DNA from: Wolfiporia cocos
Taxonomy: Eukaryota > Basidiomycota > Agaricomycetes > Polyporales > Phaeolaceae
NCBI GenBank assembly: GCA_029448655.1
Contig: JACCLO010000024.1
Span: forward strand, 1-64,000
Reading direction: 5' to 3'
DNA: 64,000 nt
This document shows, in pieces, positions 19,342 through 30,150 of this stretch. Every line of letters begins with the position of its first letter. The first letter of the stretch is position 1. Below the pieces are notes generated by a model. That model ran no database searches. It was not told the DNA's origin and saw only the letters and a program-made list of their open reading frames with translations. Position numbers and translations under genes: made by a program.

Positions 19342-19961
19342 TAACACAAGATAACACTTACTTATAGATGTTTGCTTGGTTTGCTGGTTAGGCAGGATAG
19401 TTGTAAGAGTTAAGCAGGATACGCTGAGTGGTTAACTCGTAGTATGAATGCAATGAATAGAACTGAGGCAATAGCGCTCAGCAAGTCCAGTATATATACA
19501 TGATAAATAAGACCCCTAACAGTCTTATTAGATAATACTAATGTCCGTATTCGTATGTACAAGTCCCCAGGTACCTAAGTACTTAGTAATATTCGATAAA
19601 TACATATGCCGATCAAAACCGGGATATAGAAAGGCGGCGTAGGCCGCGCGAATGGCGTTTTGCGCTCTTGTCATTAGAAAGACGGGGCGTGACCAAAGCC
19701 CGGTCCGCTGACGTTTATATGCTGACTGCTTCCGGACGGAATGTCCGATTGGCTGGAACTAGACATGTGACTGATGGTAACTACTAGTGATAAGATAAGA
19801 CCGTCGTTACGGGAGATAACGCGGCCATCATTCGGCACGTATGTAACCATTAACTTATGAACCAGATAAGCTAGTTATTGGTCTAGAAAGTCGTAGATAA
19901 TTCGTAGAATTGCCGGAAAAATAGTAAGAAATATAGGGAAGCTAGGAGAATTCTTGTGACA
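19342..19961 (-). repeat. A1 5' LTR
   Basis: 620 bp, matching the 3' LTR. It holds the promoter (TATA at 19491-19500). U3 blocks shared with family B include 19801-19828 (27 of 28 bases the same), a CCAAT box in AGCCAATCGGACA, and AACGTCAGCGGACCG. It ends at the AAATG duplicate. Confidence 0.95.
19464..19500 (-). promoter_or_regulatory. A1 promoter: TATA box and expected transcript start
   Basis: In sense, TGTATATATA (19500-19491) is followed about 30 nt later by AGTTCTATTCAT starting at 19464. That 12-mer is complementary to the primer-binding site at 19329-19340, so the transcript is expected to start there. The start site is inferred. Confidence 0.7.
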
Positions 19962-19966
19962 AAATG

Positions 19967-21032
19967 TCTCGGAAGAGGTCAACAAGCAAACAGAAAATTA
20001 TGTTGAGTGCCATCTAGTGTTTGTGGTGCATGACAAAATGACTGCCCAAGCACATGATGGTGTCAAAAAAAGCTGGGTTTTCAAAGGTGAGCAGCCACTA
20101 CAAAAAAAGGGTCCCGGCAGGGGCATTCACTGCAGCGACGTAATCTGTTCCACATTCGGTTGGTTGAAGGATGCGGGACAAGGCCTTGAATATGGTAAAA
20201 ATCATGATGGCTTCTGGAACGGTGAGATGTTTGTGAACCAGGTATGCCATGACAAATCTGTAGCAGACTTGACTCACAAAATAATTGATCATAGCTGAAA
20301 ACAAAGATCATTCCGACATTTGAAAAATTGCATGGCCCCGGATTCCAAGCCTTAATTGCTGTTGACCACTCACAAGGACATTCTGCCTTCGCTGAGGATG
20401 CACTTCTTGTGTCACGCATGAATCTGTGCCCTGGTGGAAAGCAGGCACAAATGCGTGATGGCTGGTTCATGAAGAATGATCAGAAAATTATCCAACAAAT
20501 GAATTTTCCATACAATCATCCTGATCATCCCAATCTTCCCAAAGGGATTCGACAAATTCTCATCAAGTGAAGCCTCCGGGTTGATGGACTGCGAATGCAG
20601 TGTCACAGGAAATGTGACCCAGATGTGATCAGTTGCTGTGCCAAGCACATACTCGAAAATCAGCCAGACTTCAAGGAACAGAAAACTCTTGTCCAGGAAG
20701 TCATTGAGAATGCAGGCCACATGTGCATATTTTTACCAAAATATCACTGTGAGCTGAATTTCATTGAATACTTCTGGGGTGCTGTCAAGAAGTATCTCCG
20801 CAACCACTGTGATTATACGTTTCCAATATTACAAGCCAATATGCCAGATGCACTGGCATCGGTAAGTGTCGAGACAATCTGGAAATGGGAGCACCGGGTT
20901 GTTAGGTGGATGGATGCTTATCACTCAGGATTGGGCACAAAAGATGCTCAATTACAGGTGCAGGCATTCAGTTCTCGTCGATACAAGTCTCACCACCGTG
21001 TTCCAGAGACCCTCGCACGTCAGCTTGACTGA
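19967..21032 (+). pseudogene. DDE transposase (Tc1/mariner-like), catalytic half
   Basis: This continues the transposase in frame after A1. Likely catalytic residues are Asp in VVHDKMTAQ, Asp in VDHSQGHSAF and Glu in LNFIEYFWGAVKKYL, which fits the DDE_3/IS630-Tc1-mariner superfamily as found in many agaricomycete genomes. A 53-bp intron (GTATGC...CATAG, 20242-20294) restores the frame between the first and second Asp. A TGA at 20568-20570 interrupts the frame where CGA (Arg) would read through. The ORF ends at 21032 with RVPETLARQLD, a plausible natural end, 210 bp before the right inverted repeat. Confidence 0.85.
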
Positions 21033-21243
21033 TATACTATATTTAAATTAGTCAGATAGGTAGAGATGTCAATACTTTCCTTATATAGTACTGCTTTCCC
21101 ACAACTGGCCAAATTTGGACATATAAATTTCTCGATTTTGATTTTCAGAGAAATCCGCCTAGCCATTTTGTTCCTATGTTCAATCTAAGCATTTTGGCTA
21201 GACCGATTGTCTCTAGGCACCAATCTGAGCGAGCAGTAAGACT

Positions 21244-21279
21244 TGTACAAAAGAGGCAGTGACTAGGCCATTGGCACCA
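21244..21279 (-). repeat. Right terminal inverted repeat of Tc1/mariner element
   Basis: The reverse complement starts TGGTGCCAATGG. It pairs with 8339-8374 at 34 of 36 positions and is followed by the TA target duplicate at 21280-21281. Confidence 0.9.
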
Positions 21280-21281
21280 TA

Positions 21282-21442
21282 GGGACTTACTTTCCTAGAC
21301 TCAACAATGTGAACTTGGAGCATTTCCCTACTCTTTTCTACTCTTGCTGAGCATCGTGTGCTTGCCTGGGAACTCTTTTCTTCTTCTTAAAACTCTATCT
21401 TGTGCTGGCAGCTTGAGATGTCACAGAGACAGGATTGTGACA
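21282..21442 (+). repeat. LTR-like fragment D1, right part
   Basis: This continues 7981-8336 beyond the Tc1/mariner insertion and ends GGCAGCTTGAGATGTCA...GGATTGTGACA, the same ending as at 22625-23246 once the solo LTR there is removed. It is taken as the end of a decayed LTR. Confidence 0.55.
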
Positions 21443-21800
21443 ATAAGGCCTAACAATCTACTGTCACTTATCTGACTGCATATAGGTTACGATTCCTGAG
21501 GTATGAAGAAAGTGTTTTGTATGATGTAGATCCATCAGTTTAGAGTGACCACAATCTGTGTCATATGTGAGAATATAAAATAAACTGTCATTGCATTGGT
21601 CTATTCTCATTGTGTCTGACAAATAAATTGTTTCACGTAAAGATAACGTCAGAATAAAATACTGAAAGGCTAATAGAATCCATATATCTTTGATGCAAGT
21701 CTAGGCTTGGACTTGCTAATGCAGTTGTAAGGGTTGGTTGCAGTCAATAAGACAAGTGACCCGTCAAGCAGGAATTGCAAGAGTAGTAAACAAAGTGAAT
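21443..21800. other. Non-coding DNA between two LTR fragments
   Basis: AT-rich with no ORF of note. It may be host DNA or decayed internal retroelement sequence. Confidence 0.35.
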
Positions 21801-23246
21801 GTGTCACAGTTTTACAAGGCATTTCCCACATTCTCTATTCTCATAATAGAAGTCGTGCAGCCCCTTTACTAGTACAGGTCTTCTCATCTACATTGTTAGA
21901 ATCACATGACCAAGGGCTTTCCGATGCACTAGAAATTACCAAGTCACATGACCTTCCAGGTCATGTGACCTACTCAACTACATCAGATTAGATATGTGCC
22001 ACTAAGTCCAATCATAGGCACCAAACCAGGTGACCTTATCTCTTATCTTATCTGTACAAGTTATGACATCAGGTTCCATTACTGGACCAGACCATGACAT
22101 CATCATGACAACACTATTACTAGGTCATGACACCATAGAAAAGCTCATCAGAAGACATTCTGATACGTTACATATCAAATACCTGAAACATGATCATCAA
22201 CATCATTAGAAGCCATTAGGACAACCCTTCCAGCTAGAAGCCTAGCAGTTCCATATATCAAGTGTTATTATTAGCGTAGCACTCCACTATCACAATGTGG
22301 CCTTATAGCCCGCTTACTTTCCATCATGACAAGAAGGCCTAGAAACCTTCACGAATGTCATTACCAGGTACATGCCATATCACACCATAGTCACACCATA
22401 TTAGCACTACACACAGACCAAGCCATTAGGACAGGTCTACTCATGAATAGTATACATCATGTATATAACCGAACATCTAGCATCCTACAGCGCTAGACTT
22501 AACAATTGCCGCTAGGGCATCCATATTCTCTATGGGGGCGTTTCCCCTACTTTTCTTCTAACCTCCTGCTGGATGACTTATGGTCTGATTTGAGGCTTAC
22601 CCCTTGGTGTTATACTATGTACTGGCAGCTTGAGACGTCAACTTGACACATACTACTCACATCTGTGGGACCGGTCCTACTGGGGACCCTAACCGTCAGA
22701 CGAGGTGCGACCGCGCCGTCAGCAGTGATCCTAGAACCTATGTGACAGAGGTTGCATAGGCCTCCCCAGGCCTAAGGTGACATAACAAGGTGGTGACCCT
22801 CGGACTAGCAGTCAAAGAGCCAGTAAGGACCACACCAGCACACAGAGAGGTAAGGAGTAAGAGGGCCAAGCCCTAATGCCGAGAATCTTAGACTTGAGGC
22901 ATAAGGCAACAAGTCGACATACTTATATACATGAGGTAACTACCTAATGGCTGGCCCTAAAGTCATAGCCTGTGTGCAGTAACTAAGGGAGCACATGATG
23001 AGTAACTACCGTAATGTAACATGTACATAGTGTGACCGTGATGTAAGTACCTGAGACGCGTGCTACCCTACAGTGCTAATCTACTGGGTCGGGTGGTCTG
23101 ATAAGATAACAAGGAGCGGACGAGAGGAAACTGTACGCTAAGACTTAGCCCCATGCCTAGGGGCACTTCCACAATACAGAAAGGGATGTCGAGAACCCCT
23201 CACAGAGAATTCTGTGACACAACTAAGACATTGGATTAGTGTGACA
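21801..23246 (+). repeat. LTR-like sequence D2, interrupted by a solo LTR
   Basis: Similar to D1 in its start, middle and end. It has a TATA-like CATGTATATAACC near 22453-22465. A second LTR (22644-23219) splits it near the end. After that insertion and its CAACT duplicate it finishes GGATTAGTGTGACA at 23246. The outer target duplication was not found, so the left boundary is approximate. Confidence 0.5.
22644..23219 (-). mobile_element. Solo LTR, TGTCAC family, 576 bp
   Basis: The plus strand begins TGACACATAC and ends AATTCTGTGACA. Perfect 5-bp duplication CAACT at 22639-22643 and 23220-23224. A TATA-like CATGTATATAAG on the minus strand near 22930 gives the orientation. The ends are like those of 6855-7975 and 37954-38650, but the body differs, so it may be a sister family. 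Confidence 0.85.
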
Positions 23247-25049
23247 AAACGGTTCTAAGGAAAGTACACCTTAGAAGTCAAGCTTATATACATAAGGTGC
23301 AGCGATCAGTAATCGTCTGCCCTGAAGCTAGATGGTCTGTGCATAAGCAAGTAATGACAAGCACACATTTGTTTGGACGCCCTATAATGAATGATCCAAA
23401 TCATGGTTGTGTATGGGACTGTAGGTCCTTGTTTGTCCAGTATGACAAAAGATGTTAGTTAGCAGGCCATGAAAATGTACCCAGACCACTGATATAAACC
23501 AGCTTGGTAGCGTGTTTGAGATGTGTCTGATAATTGTTATGGTCTTTGCAGGTACACTCAGTTTATTCCTTTGACACCTCACTGTGTATCAGGACTTGGC
23601 CTTCAACCGCTCCACTGTGTGCTCTATTCTACGGACCTCCACTCAACCATAGGCCCCTGTTTCATGTATAACAATCCTATGCCCATAGTCTACTTACTGT
23701 CTCGTTGCCTTCTAGCTGATATCGTATGTCTAATCATATGTCTTCTCTGTTTCATTCCTTGTCATGCTCAACTGCAGCACTTCTCATTTGTTACTTAGAA
23801 TGCTAGCTCGATGGACTTAATAGTAGCAGTACCAAGGACACTATGACCCCGATTATCGAATCACAGTATAAAACTTGATGTACATACTGATCAAGTTCCT
23901 CAGCTCAACCTTGTTGAATAACAAGCATCTTATACTCATTCTCAAAGGCTTGAGCAATCAAGTGCCCAGCTTCTATATCCACACTCTGACTCTGTGGAGT
24001 CCAATGAGTAGTGCACTACTCAATATGCTGAGTAACTCCACTTGGTTATTTCAGCTAAACAGATATTTGATCCGTAACAATAATCAAGTGACCATGTGTC
24101 ACAGATCCTGTGACATGGGTCAGCCGCTCTACCCCAGCTTGAACCTACAGTAGATTACATTGTAAGTAGCAGAGTTAGATATACCTCAGCCTGGTCATCT
24201 AGATGTGACTGCTTACATACAGGGTATCATACATCGTGCACAGACCATGCCTTTAGGGCTGGTCCAATTACTTAGTGTAGTGATCCCCGATGTATATATA
24301 CCATATGCTGAGGTCTTACAACCTCAGTCTGAATATACTCGACTTGGGGTGCATGTGCCCCCAGTCTTGCATCTCATTACCATGTCTGCTCATCTACAAC
24401 ACATTCTCTACGTTATACCCTTGCTAGTCTGTGATGCAACCTTAGCAACCAAGACAGCCATTCTGGTGTTACCTTATAGGCTCTGAAGATAGGCAACAGA
24501 CACAGATGTAGCTCTGTGTCGCTGTGTATCTCATGTACCTTCAAATTTGTTGTGATCTAGACTGTACTTCTAAGCTAGGCGCGTTCTGGTGGCTTGTAAC
24601 TATAGTTATACAATCTGGTACCATGATAATGCTTATCTAAGCTATTCCCACAGCCACAAGTTGATATGCAATATTGTAGCCCTGTAAGAAAACCATCATG
24701 TGACACATAAGTGCCTGTGTGGTATGTGATGGTTGAAGCATAAAATGTAAAAGATAATCCCAGACACAAGTCTTTTGAATGTAAAATCCTGACAATAACT
24801 GTCACAACACTCCAATTATCAAAATCTGCCAACCAGATCTCCCAGAACAGCCTCTGGAAGTTTGGACTACCTATCTTGGAAGCTCAGCCACAGCCCAAAA
24901 GGTATGTCAATCAAGTCACATGATGGTGCTGATACTTATCACCTCCCCATTCTGTAGCCTCTCTGACCCTCAAATGCCTGCAGTACACTCTAGAAAAACT
25001 ATGGTAGATCCAATCGGCTTCAATATATACCCATAGCATCTGACCTGTG
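23247..25049. other. Gene-free, AT-rich stretch
   Basis: No ORF with recognisable domains. Several LTR-promoter-like phrases (for example AGCTTATATACATAAGG near 23280) suggest old transposon DNA, but no ends could be defined. Confidence 0.4.
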
Positions 25050-25665
25050 CACCCACTCTACTGTGTCTATTTGCTGCTGTAGATGATTCAATTCATGTGG
25101 CAATAGACCTACAGAAATGTGAAATTATGCAGCAGAAAAATGCAAATATGAGTGCAGATTGAAATTGTAAACCAATATAGAATATCTATTCAACATCATT
25201 GAGTGCCCCGTGAACCACTCTATGGTGCCTATTTATTGCTATGGAAGGTCTAATCCACACGGCAATAGACTGACAAAAACATGAAATTGTGTACCGAAAG
25301 AAATACATGTATGGCTGCAGATTGAAATTGTAGAGTGTCATAGAACCCCCAAATACATTCAACATGGTTGGATGCCATGTGCACCTACTGTAGGGTGAGT
25401 ATTTATCACTGCAAATGGTCTACCTTTCATGCCAATGCATCATGCAGCAGTAAAACATGCATAGAATAAAAGGTCAAAATTACAGAGCCAGACGCAGCAC
25501 AACAAAGGGATTCCACATGGCTGCATATTCTGTGCACATGCTCTTGGGCACCTATTCCTGCAGTAAATGGCATCTTTCACATGGCAATAGACTGACAAAA
25601 TACAAAACTGTGTAGCACAGAAATGCAAAAATTGTAGCAGATTGAAATTGCAGTACTGTGTCACA
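25050..25665 (+). repeat. Degenerate satellite, about 150-170 bp units, forward
   Basis: About four diverged units share TATTTATTGC, GGCAATAGAC, ACAAAA-ATGAAATTGTG and GCAGATTGAAATTG at spacings of about 162, 170 and 152 bp. The unit is recognisably the reverse complement of the array at 26540-27537. Confidence 0.7.
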
Positions 25666-26539
25666 GATTATTCTGGGATGTCGCCGCTACTTTTTATAGG
25701 ATTTATTACGCCATTCTACGCCTTGTAAGTAGCTATCCTCAGTAGCGTCACTCACCTTATGCATGGGCACCATTACCGACACCACCCTCTATGTGGAAGC
25801 GCCCCTACAGGCGTCTTCCATCATGTTATGCCAGAGTGCCATTACTGGCGTCTCTACCCCTATGCCACATGACTCTGCGCCATTACTGGTGCCTTGTCAT
25901 TATGTTACCTTCTCTCTGCATTACACGCACAGACCCTCGTGCCTTAGGACAGGCTCGTAGGTACTGGTGCACCCCCATGTATATATGCGCTAGCATGAGG
26001 ACTTGCATCCTCATGTTTAGCATTCTCGACGTAGGGTAATGACACCCTCTTTCATGCTATCTTGTGGGCTGCCATTCCTCTCCTAGTCCTTGGCTCGCTT
26101 GTCTAGGGACGTCAGCTTTGTCACCCGGCGTACTGCCATCAAGACTCGCTTGTCACCCCCGCCTCTCCACAGGTGCCATGGACCTTGGAATACGGCGTAG
26201 GGCTATTAAGACTACCGTGGCTATGGGCCAGTCCCACAGATGGTATGTCTGTGTCATACTGGACACAATGGATCAGACCAGGTTGAGTACACTATGCACT
26301 CAAGAGACCTATTTAACACAGCCAACAGTGCACTTGCTATGCCAACAGATCCATAGAAACACAAAATTATGAAGCAGAACCAAATGAATCTAGCAGAAGG
26401 TTAAGATCAAAATAAATTGCCTCTATTTTTTGCAATGAATGGGTGTCCTATATTGGATGCACAATGAATCCAACATGACTGGGGCTTTGAGCCTACTGCA
26501 TCTGGCTCTGCAGCTTTAATTTTCTGTTTTATTCATGTA
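25666..26539. other. Spacer between inverted satellite blocks
   Basis: Mostly unique sequence without a gene. A forward satellite remnant (TGCCAACAGATCCATAGAAAC) lies near 26338-26400, and the repeat reappears reversed from about 26510, so the orientation switches near 26.45 kb. Confidence 0.5.
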
Positions 26540-27537
26540 TTTTTGCTGCATAATTTCGCATATTTGTCATTTACGGTTGATCTATTGGCCTGTAAATGAT
26601 TGCGATAAATAGACGCCCACCCATGGTGAACATGAGCATCCAACATTGCCGGATTTTTTGGCCTGTCAGAGTTGGCTTCGCGGTTTAAAAATTTCTTCCA
26701 ATCCAGGTATTTCTGCTGTGTAATTTTGCATTTCTGCACATTTCTAGTAATCTATTGGCCTGTATATTACTGCGATAAATAGACGCCCACCCATGGTGGA
26801 CATGAGCATCCGACATTGCTGGATGTTTTGGCCTGTCAGAGTTGGCTTCGTGGTTTGAATTATAGACGCCCACCCAGTGGTGGACATGAGCATCCGACAT
26901 TGTCGGATTTTTTGGCCTGTCAGAGTTGGCTTCACGGTTTGAAAATTTCTTCTAATCCAGGTATTTCTGCTGTGTAATTTTGCATTTCTGCACATTTCTA
27001 GTAATCTATTGGCCTGTATATTACTGCGATAAATAGACGCCCACCCATGGTGGACATGAGCATCCGACATTGTCGGCTTTTTTGGCCTGTCAGAGTTGGC
27101 TTCGCGGTTTAAAAATTTCTTCTAATCCAGGTATTTCTGCTGCATAATTTCGCATTTCTGTGATTTTTTGGTGATCTATTGGCCTGTATATTACTGCGAT
27201 AAATAGACGCCCACCCATGGTGGACATGAGCATCCGACATTGCCGGATTTTTTGGCCTGTCAGAGTTGGCTTCGCGGTTTAAAAATTTCTTCCAATCCAG
27301 GTATTTCTGCTGTGTAATTTTGCATTTCTGCACATTTCTAGTAATCTATTGGCCTGTATATTACTGCGATAAATAGACGCCCACCCATGGTGGACATGAG
27401 CATCCGACATTGCTGGATGTTTTGGCCTGTCAGAGTTGGCTTCGTGGTTTGAATAATAGACGCCCACCCAGTGGTGGACATGAGCATCCGACATTGTCGG
27501 ATTTTTTGGCCTGTCAGAGTTGGCTTCACGGTTTGAA
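26540..27537 (-). repeat. 170-bp satellite array with higher-order structure
   Basis: The phrase TTTTGGCCTGTCAGAGTTGG recurs at about 26655, 26825, 26907, 27077, 27247, 27417 and 27500. Spacings are about 170, 82, 170, 170, 170 and 82 bp, giving a higher-order period of about 592 bp. Units carry CACCCATGGTGGACATGAGC and CATCCGACATTG, related to the inverted repeat element at 27811-27906. Short ORFs inside are by-products of the repeat. Confidence 0.85.
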
Positions 27538-27539
27538 TA

Positions 27540-27770
27540 TCTTCAGCACCTTCACTAAATCCAAATCCACCTCGGCATCCCCACTCTCATCAGTAAAGTC
27601 TTTGGCAACAGGGCTCTCATCATCATCAATGTTCATTGAGTCCTCATCCCATCTCCATCTGTGCAGCCTCCACTCCTCCTCCTCCCTCTCATACTGGTCC
27701 TGTGTTCCCTTCAGATTCACTGTGAGAGGATCCAAGCATGATATCTGGCTTGCTGAAGCAGAATGACTCA
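27540..27770 (-). pseudogene. Fragment of an unidentified acidic protein gene
   Basis: A minus-strand frame encodes an acidic stretch (YEREEEEWRLHRW, MNIDDDESPVAKDF) that stops at the satellite boundary. There is no ATG and no known domain. The first bases after the inverted repeat, GGGTGTCAAAGT, also follow the matching inverted repeat at 36170, so the two loci share flanking sequence. Confidence 0.35.
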
Positions 27771-27810
27771 ATATTTTGTGACATCAACTTTGACACCCTT
27801 GTCCGTCCGG

Positions 27811-27906
27811 CCATGTCGGATGTGGATGTCCACCGCTTGGTGAGCGTCTATCTACCCATAGCCGCATGTGACCCCACCCAGCAGTGGACATCCACGTCCG
27901 ACATGG
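27811..27906. repeat. Short inverted-repeat (MITE-like) element, copy 1
   Basis: The arms (27811-27833 and 27884-27906) begin CCATGTCGGA and match at 22 of 23 positions. Each arm contains the smaller palindrome GTGGA-TG-TCCAC. A second copy, split by an LTR, is at 35461-36169. Confidence 0.7.
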
Positions 27907-28117
27907 TCGGACACAGTGTGTGAGCTGTCATGTAGGCACCACTGGTTGAATACATGGCACGTCCAATTGCAGAATAGCTGGGCGCACAATTGTGCTACTA
28001 CTGCAGGATAAATAGATACAGTAGTGAACAAGGCAGTAGTACTGTAGGGGTCATGCCCTAGCTAGGGATGGCACCCTAGTGGTGAGACTGCAGGGTTAGA
28101 CACCCTATGGCGTCTCA

Positions 28118-28135
28118 TAACCCCTAACCCCTAAA
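28118..28135. repeat. Interstitial telomere repeat
   Basis: AACCCCTAACCCCTAAA contains just over two CCCCTAA units in the same orientation as the real telomere and is followed by G-poor, subtelomere-like DNA. It marks a probable former chromosome end. Confidence 0.8.
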
Positions 28136-28785
28136 TTTGTTGAATATTTATTGATTGATTGATTAAATTAACATTCAATATTAAACCTCAAACAACTCAA
28201 ACTTAACCCCAAACAAGCCCACATTAATTCAATTAAAATCAACATAACCCCACATAACTTCCGTTGAAATTCCCACATCTCCATCTAATTTCATCTAAAA
28301 TTCACCCATCTTCAAAATAACACACATACAATTCTTACCTACCTTACCTTATTTCAACCTCCTTCGCATTAAATTCAGAAACACAAAAACCATACAAAAT
28401 CACCACACAGCCAACCAAACATTATCAATTTCTGCCATACATATTATCCATATCATCAACTCCTTTACTTTCAATCCATCCTTCCCTGCCATCCTATTCT
28501 ATTTCAACTTCCTCATAACCATCCCCTACAGCCTTTACATCACATTCTACATCACACTCTAACATTCTACATAAACCTGCTAATACATCTCATCTTTCAC
28601 TCATTAGAACCTGCCATCCCACATAATCTTGCTTCCTTCCTTTGTCAACAGAACCAACCACCTCTCCGCCAGCCAGCAGCCAGACATCAACCCATTCATC
28701 AACTTTGTCTTGCCTGCCTCAAACAAGAACAAGAAACACAATATTTACATGCCGATTAACTCGTAAATAGAAACAAACACCGTTC
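28136..28785. other. Second G-poor subtelomere-like block
   Basis: About 650 bp rich in A, C and T with phrases such as ATAACCCCACATAA that also occur at 240-340. No gene. It leads into the decayed copy of the 32.4-kb gene. Confidence 0.65.
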
Positions 28786-28789
28786 AGCA

Positions 28790-29830
28790 CTGCCCTCAGG
28801 CCAACCTCTTCAGAGACTATCATTCACTCATCATCATATCATCAAACTTGCCCTTCTGCACTGCACCGGCCATCTTTCCAGTGCCAAACTTTAGGAACAC
28901 ACTAATAAACACTATCCACCTGCTGGTGCCTATCCATGTTCAGGTCCATCAGCCATCATCAATGTCTGTAGGGATTTGTGAGCTGACAGACATTTTGTCG
29001 CTGATCAGAACATGAACAAACAGGTGCCACTTCACAACATCCCAAACATGCCGTTCTACAAGGTGAGAAACCGACAGCAGATGCGGCTTTTCTTTTCAGG
29101 CATGTACCGTCCGCACAAGCAACCGACGGTGATGCAGTAACACTTGGAGCTGTTCTATAGCAAATGTCTCAGGCCAGCCATGATTGCAACAATACCAGAG
29201 GCAATCGTGCACTGGCCATCGACGTACGAGGCGGCGTTGACACGCTGACCAGACACGGAGGGCAAGCTGCATCTGTCGAGCTTCGACATCAACTGGCATC
29301 TGCTAGAGACGTTCAAAGGACACCTTGGTCGACGCATGGACCGCATTCAACAATTCTGGGAAGGATTTTTTGTGCATGACATTTGGGGGTCAAAGAATGC
29401 AACACAGCATGCGATCGGAAACTGTATGCAGCGGAGGCTGCAGTTGATGGACATACTGAGCGCATTCAACAGCGGACGGATGGACACATCGCACTGCTGG
29501 ATCAACATAGGGATCAAGGTGTGCAAGAAGGGCCGAGTGGTACAGTGACTGGTGCAAGCACACAAGCAGATCCTGAGATTTGCATTGCCGACTGCGGATA
29601 AGCAGAAGGTTCAAAGGCTGAGCCAATCAAAGAGCTACATCCATGTCTGCCAGGTATGTCAGCTGGTGGACTGCGCAGGGTTTGACTGCGAGCCACACAG
29701 CGTGGTGCAGGAGGACGAGGTGGTCTGCCTTGAGTTCCGAGGCCATTCGAGCGACTCAATCTTGAGGAGCACGATTGAGATAGTTCATGTTGGACTTGGA
29801 GATCCCAGTTCAAGATGCAAATCGCAAATT
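28790..29830 (+). pseudogene. Decayed paralogue of the 863-residue gene at 32406
   Basis: Conceptual translation matches the intact gene over exon 1 (APAIFPVPNFRNTL against PAAVFPVPSFKDTL) and exon 2 (IPNMPFYKV, RQQMRLFF, FFVHDIWGSKNATQHAIG against FFMHEVRGIKNASRHAID, ILRFALP). An intron-like gap lies at the same place (about 28925-29015). In-frame stops (TAA near 29138, TGA near 29247 and 29546) and loss of exon 3 show it is not functional. It lies about 670 bp from the interstitial telomere. Confidence 0.85.
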
Positions 29831-30150
29831 GCTGGCATTTATACAGTCCATGCGCAGCATTGATCGTGGTAGCGCCAAGATTCTGCAGTACTTTGTAACT
29901 GCTAATGGATAGCGCCGTCAGAAACGTCAAGTGGTGTTGGGATCAAGCCAATAAATCACGCATCAGACAGATGCAACGGAGATCTGAGGTTTGAGTTTCG
30001 ATACACTGTCCTAGCGCCAATTGAAGGTGAAGCTACGCGAGAGCATATGAAAGGTCACTGACCACTCACTGTAGATATTGCAACGTCAGTCCCCGGGCAG
30101 TAATGGACTGTCAGAGCAATCAAGAAATCGGTTCTACGAGCGCGTTCACC

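Larger units (their letters stand above)
10299..19961 (-). mobile_element. Gypsy chromovirus A1, complete and apparently young
   Basis: A 9663-bp element with two 620-bp LTRs that look identical by eye and a perfect AAATG duplication (10294-10298 and 19962-19966). On the minus strand the order is 5' LTR (19342-19961), primer-binding site, 700-nt leader, ORF1, gag, pol (protease, RT, RNase H, integrase, chromodomain, dUTPase), polypurine tract, 3' LTR (10299-10918). All three ORFs are open. It sits inside the Tc1/mariner transposase gene. Intact ORFs and matching LTRs suggest a recent insertion that could still be active. Confidence 0.97.
8339..21279 (+). mobile_element. Tc1/mariner-type DNA transposon split by gypsy A1
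   Basis: Terminal inverted repeats (8339-8374 and 21244-21279) begin TGGTGCCAA and match at 34 of 36 positions. Each is flanked outside by TA (8337-8338 and 21280-21281), the target duplication of Tc1/mariner elements. Between them is one transposase gene, cut by the 9.66-kb gypsy element A1. Without A1 the element would be about 3.3 kb. Premature stops and the insertion make it non-autonomous. It inserted into an older LTR-like sequence (7981-8336 plus 21282-21442). Confidence 0.9.

Noticed and set aside
26685..27529. Repeated ORFs with MSDAHVHHGWASIY-type peptides
   Set aside because: They are translations of the 170-bp satellite and are broken by unit boundaries; there is no gene.
26540..27537. 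CRISPR-like regular repeats
   Set aside because: Units are 170/82 bp and contiguous without unique spacers; the window is eukaryotic.
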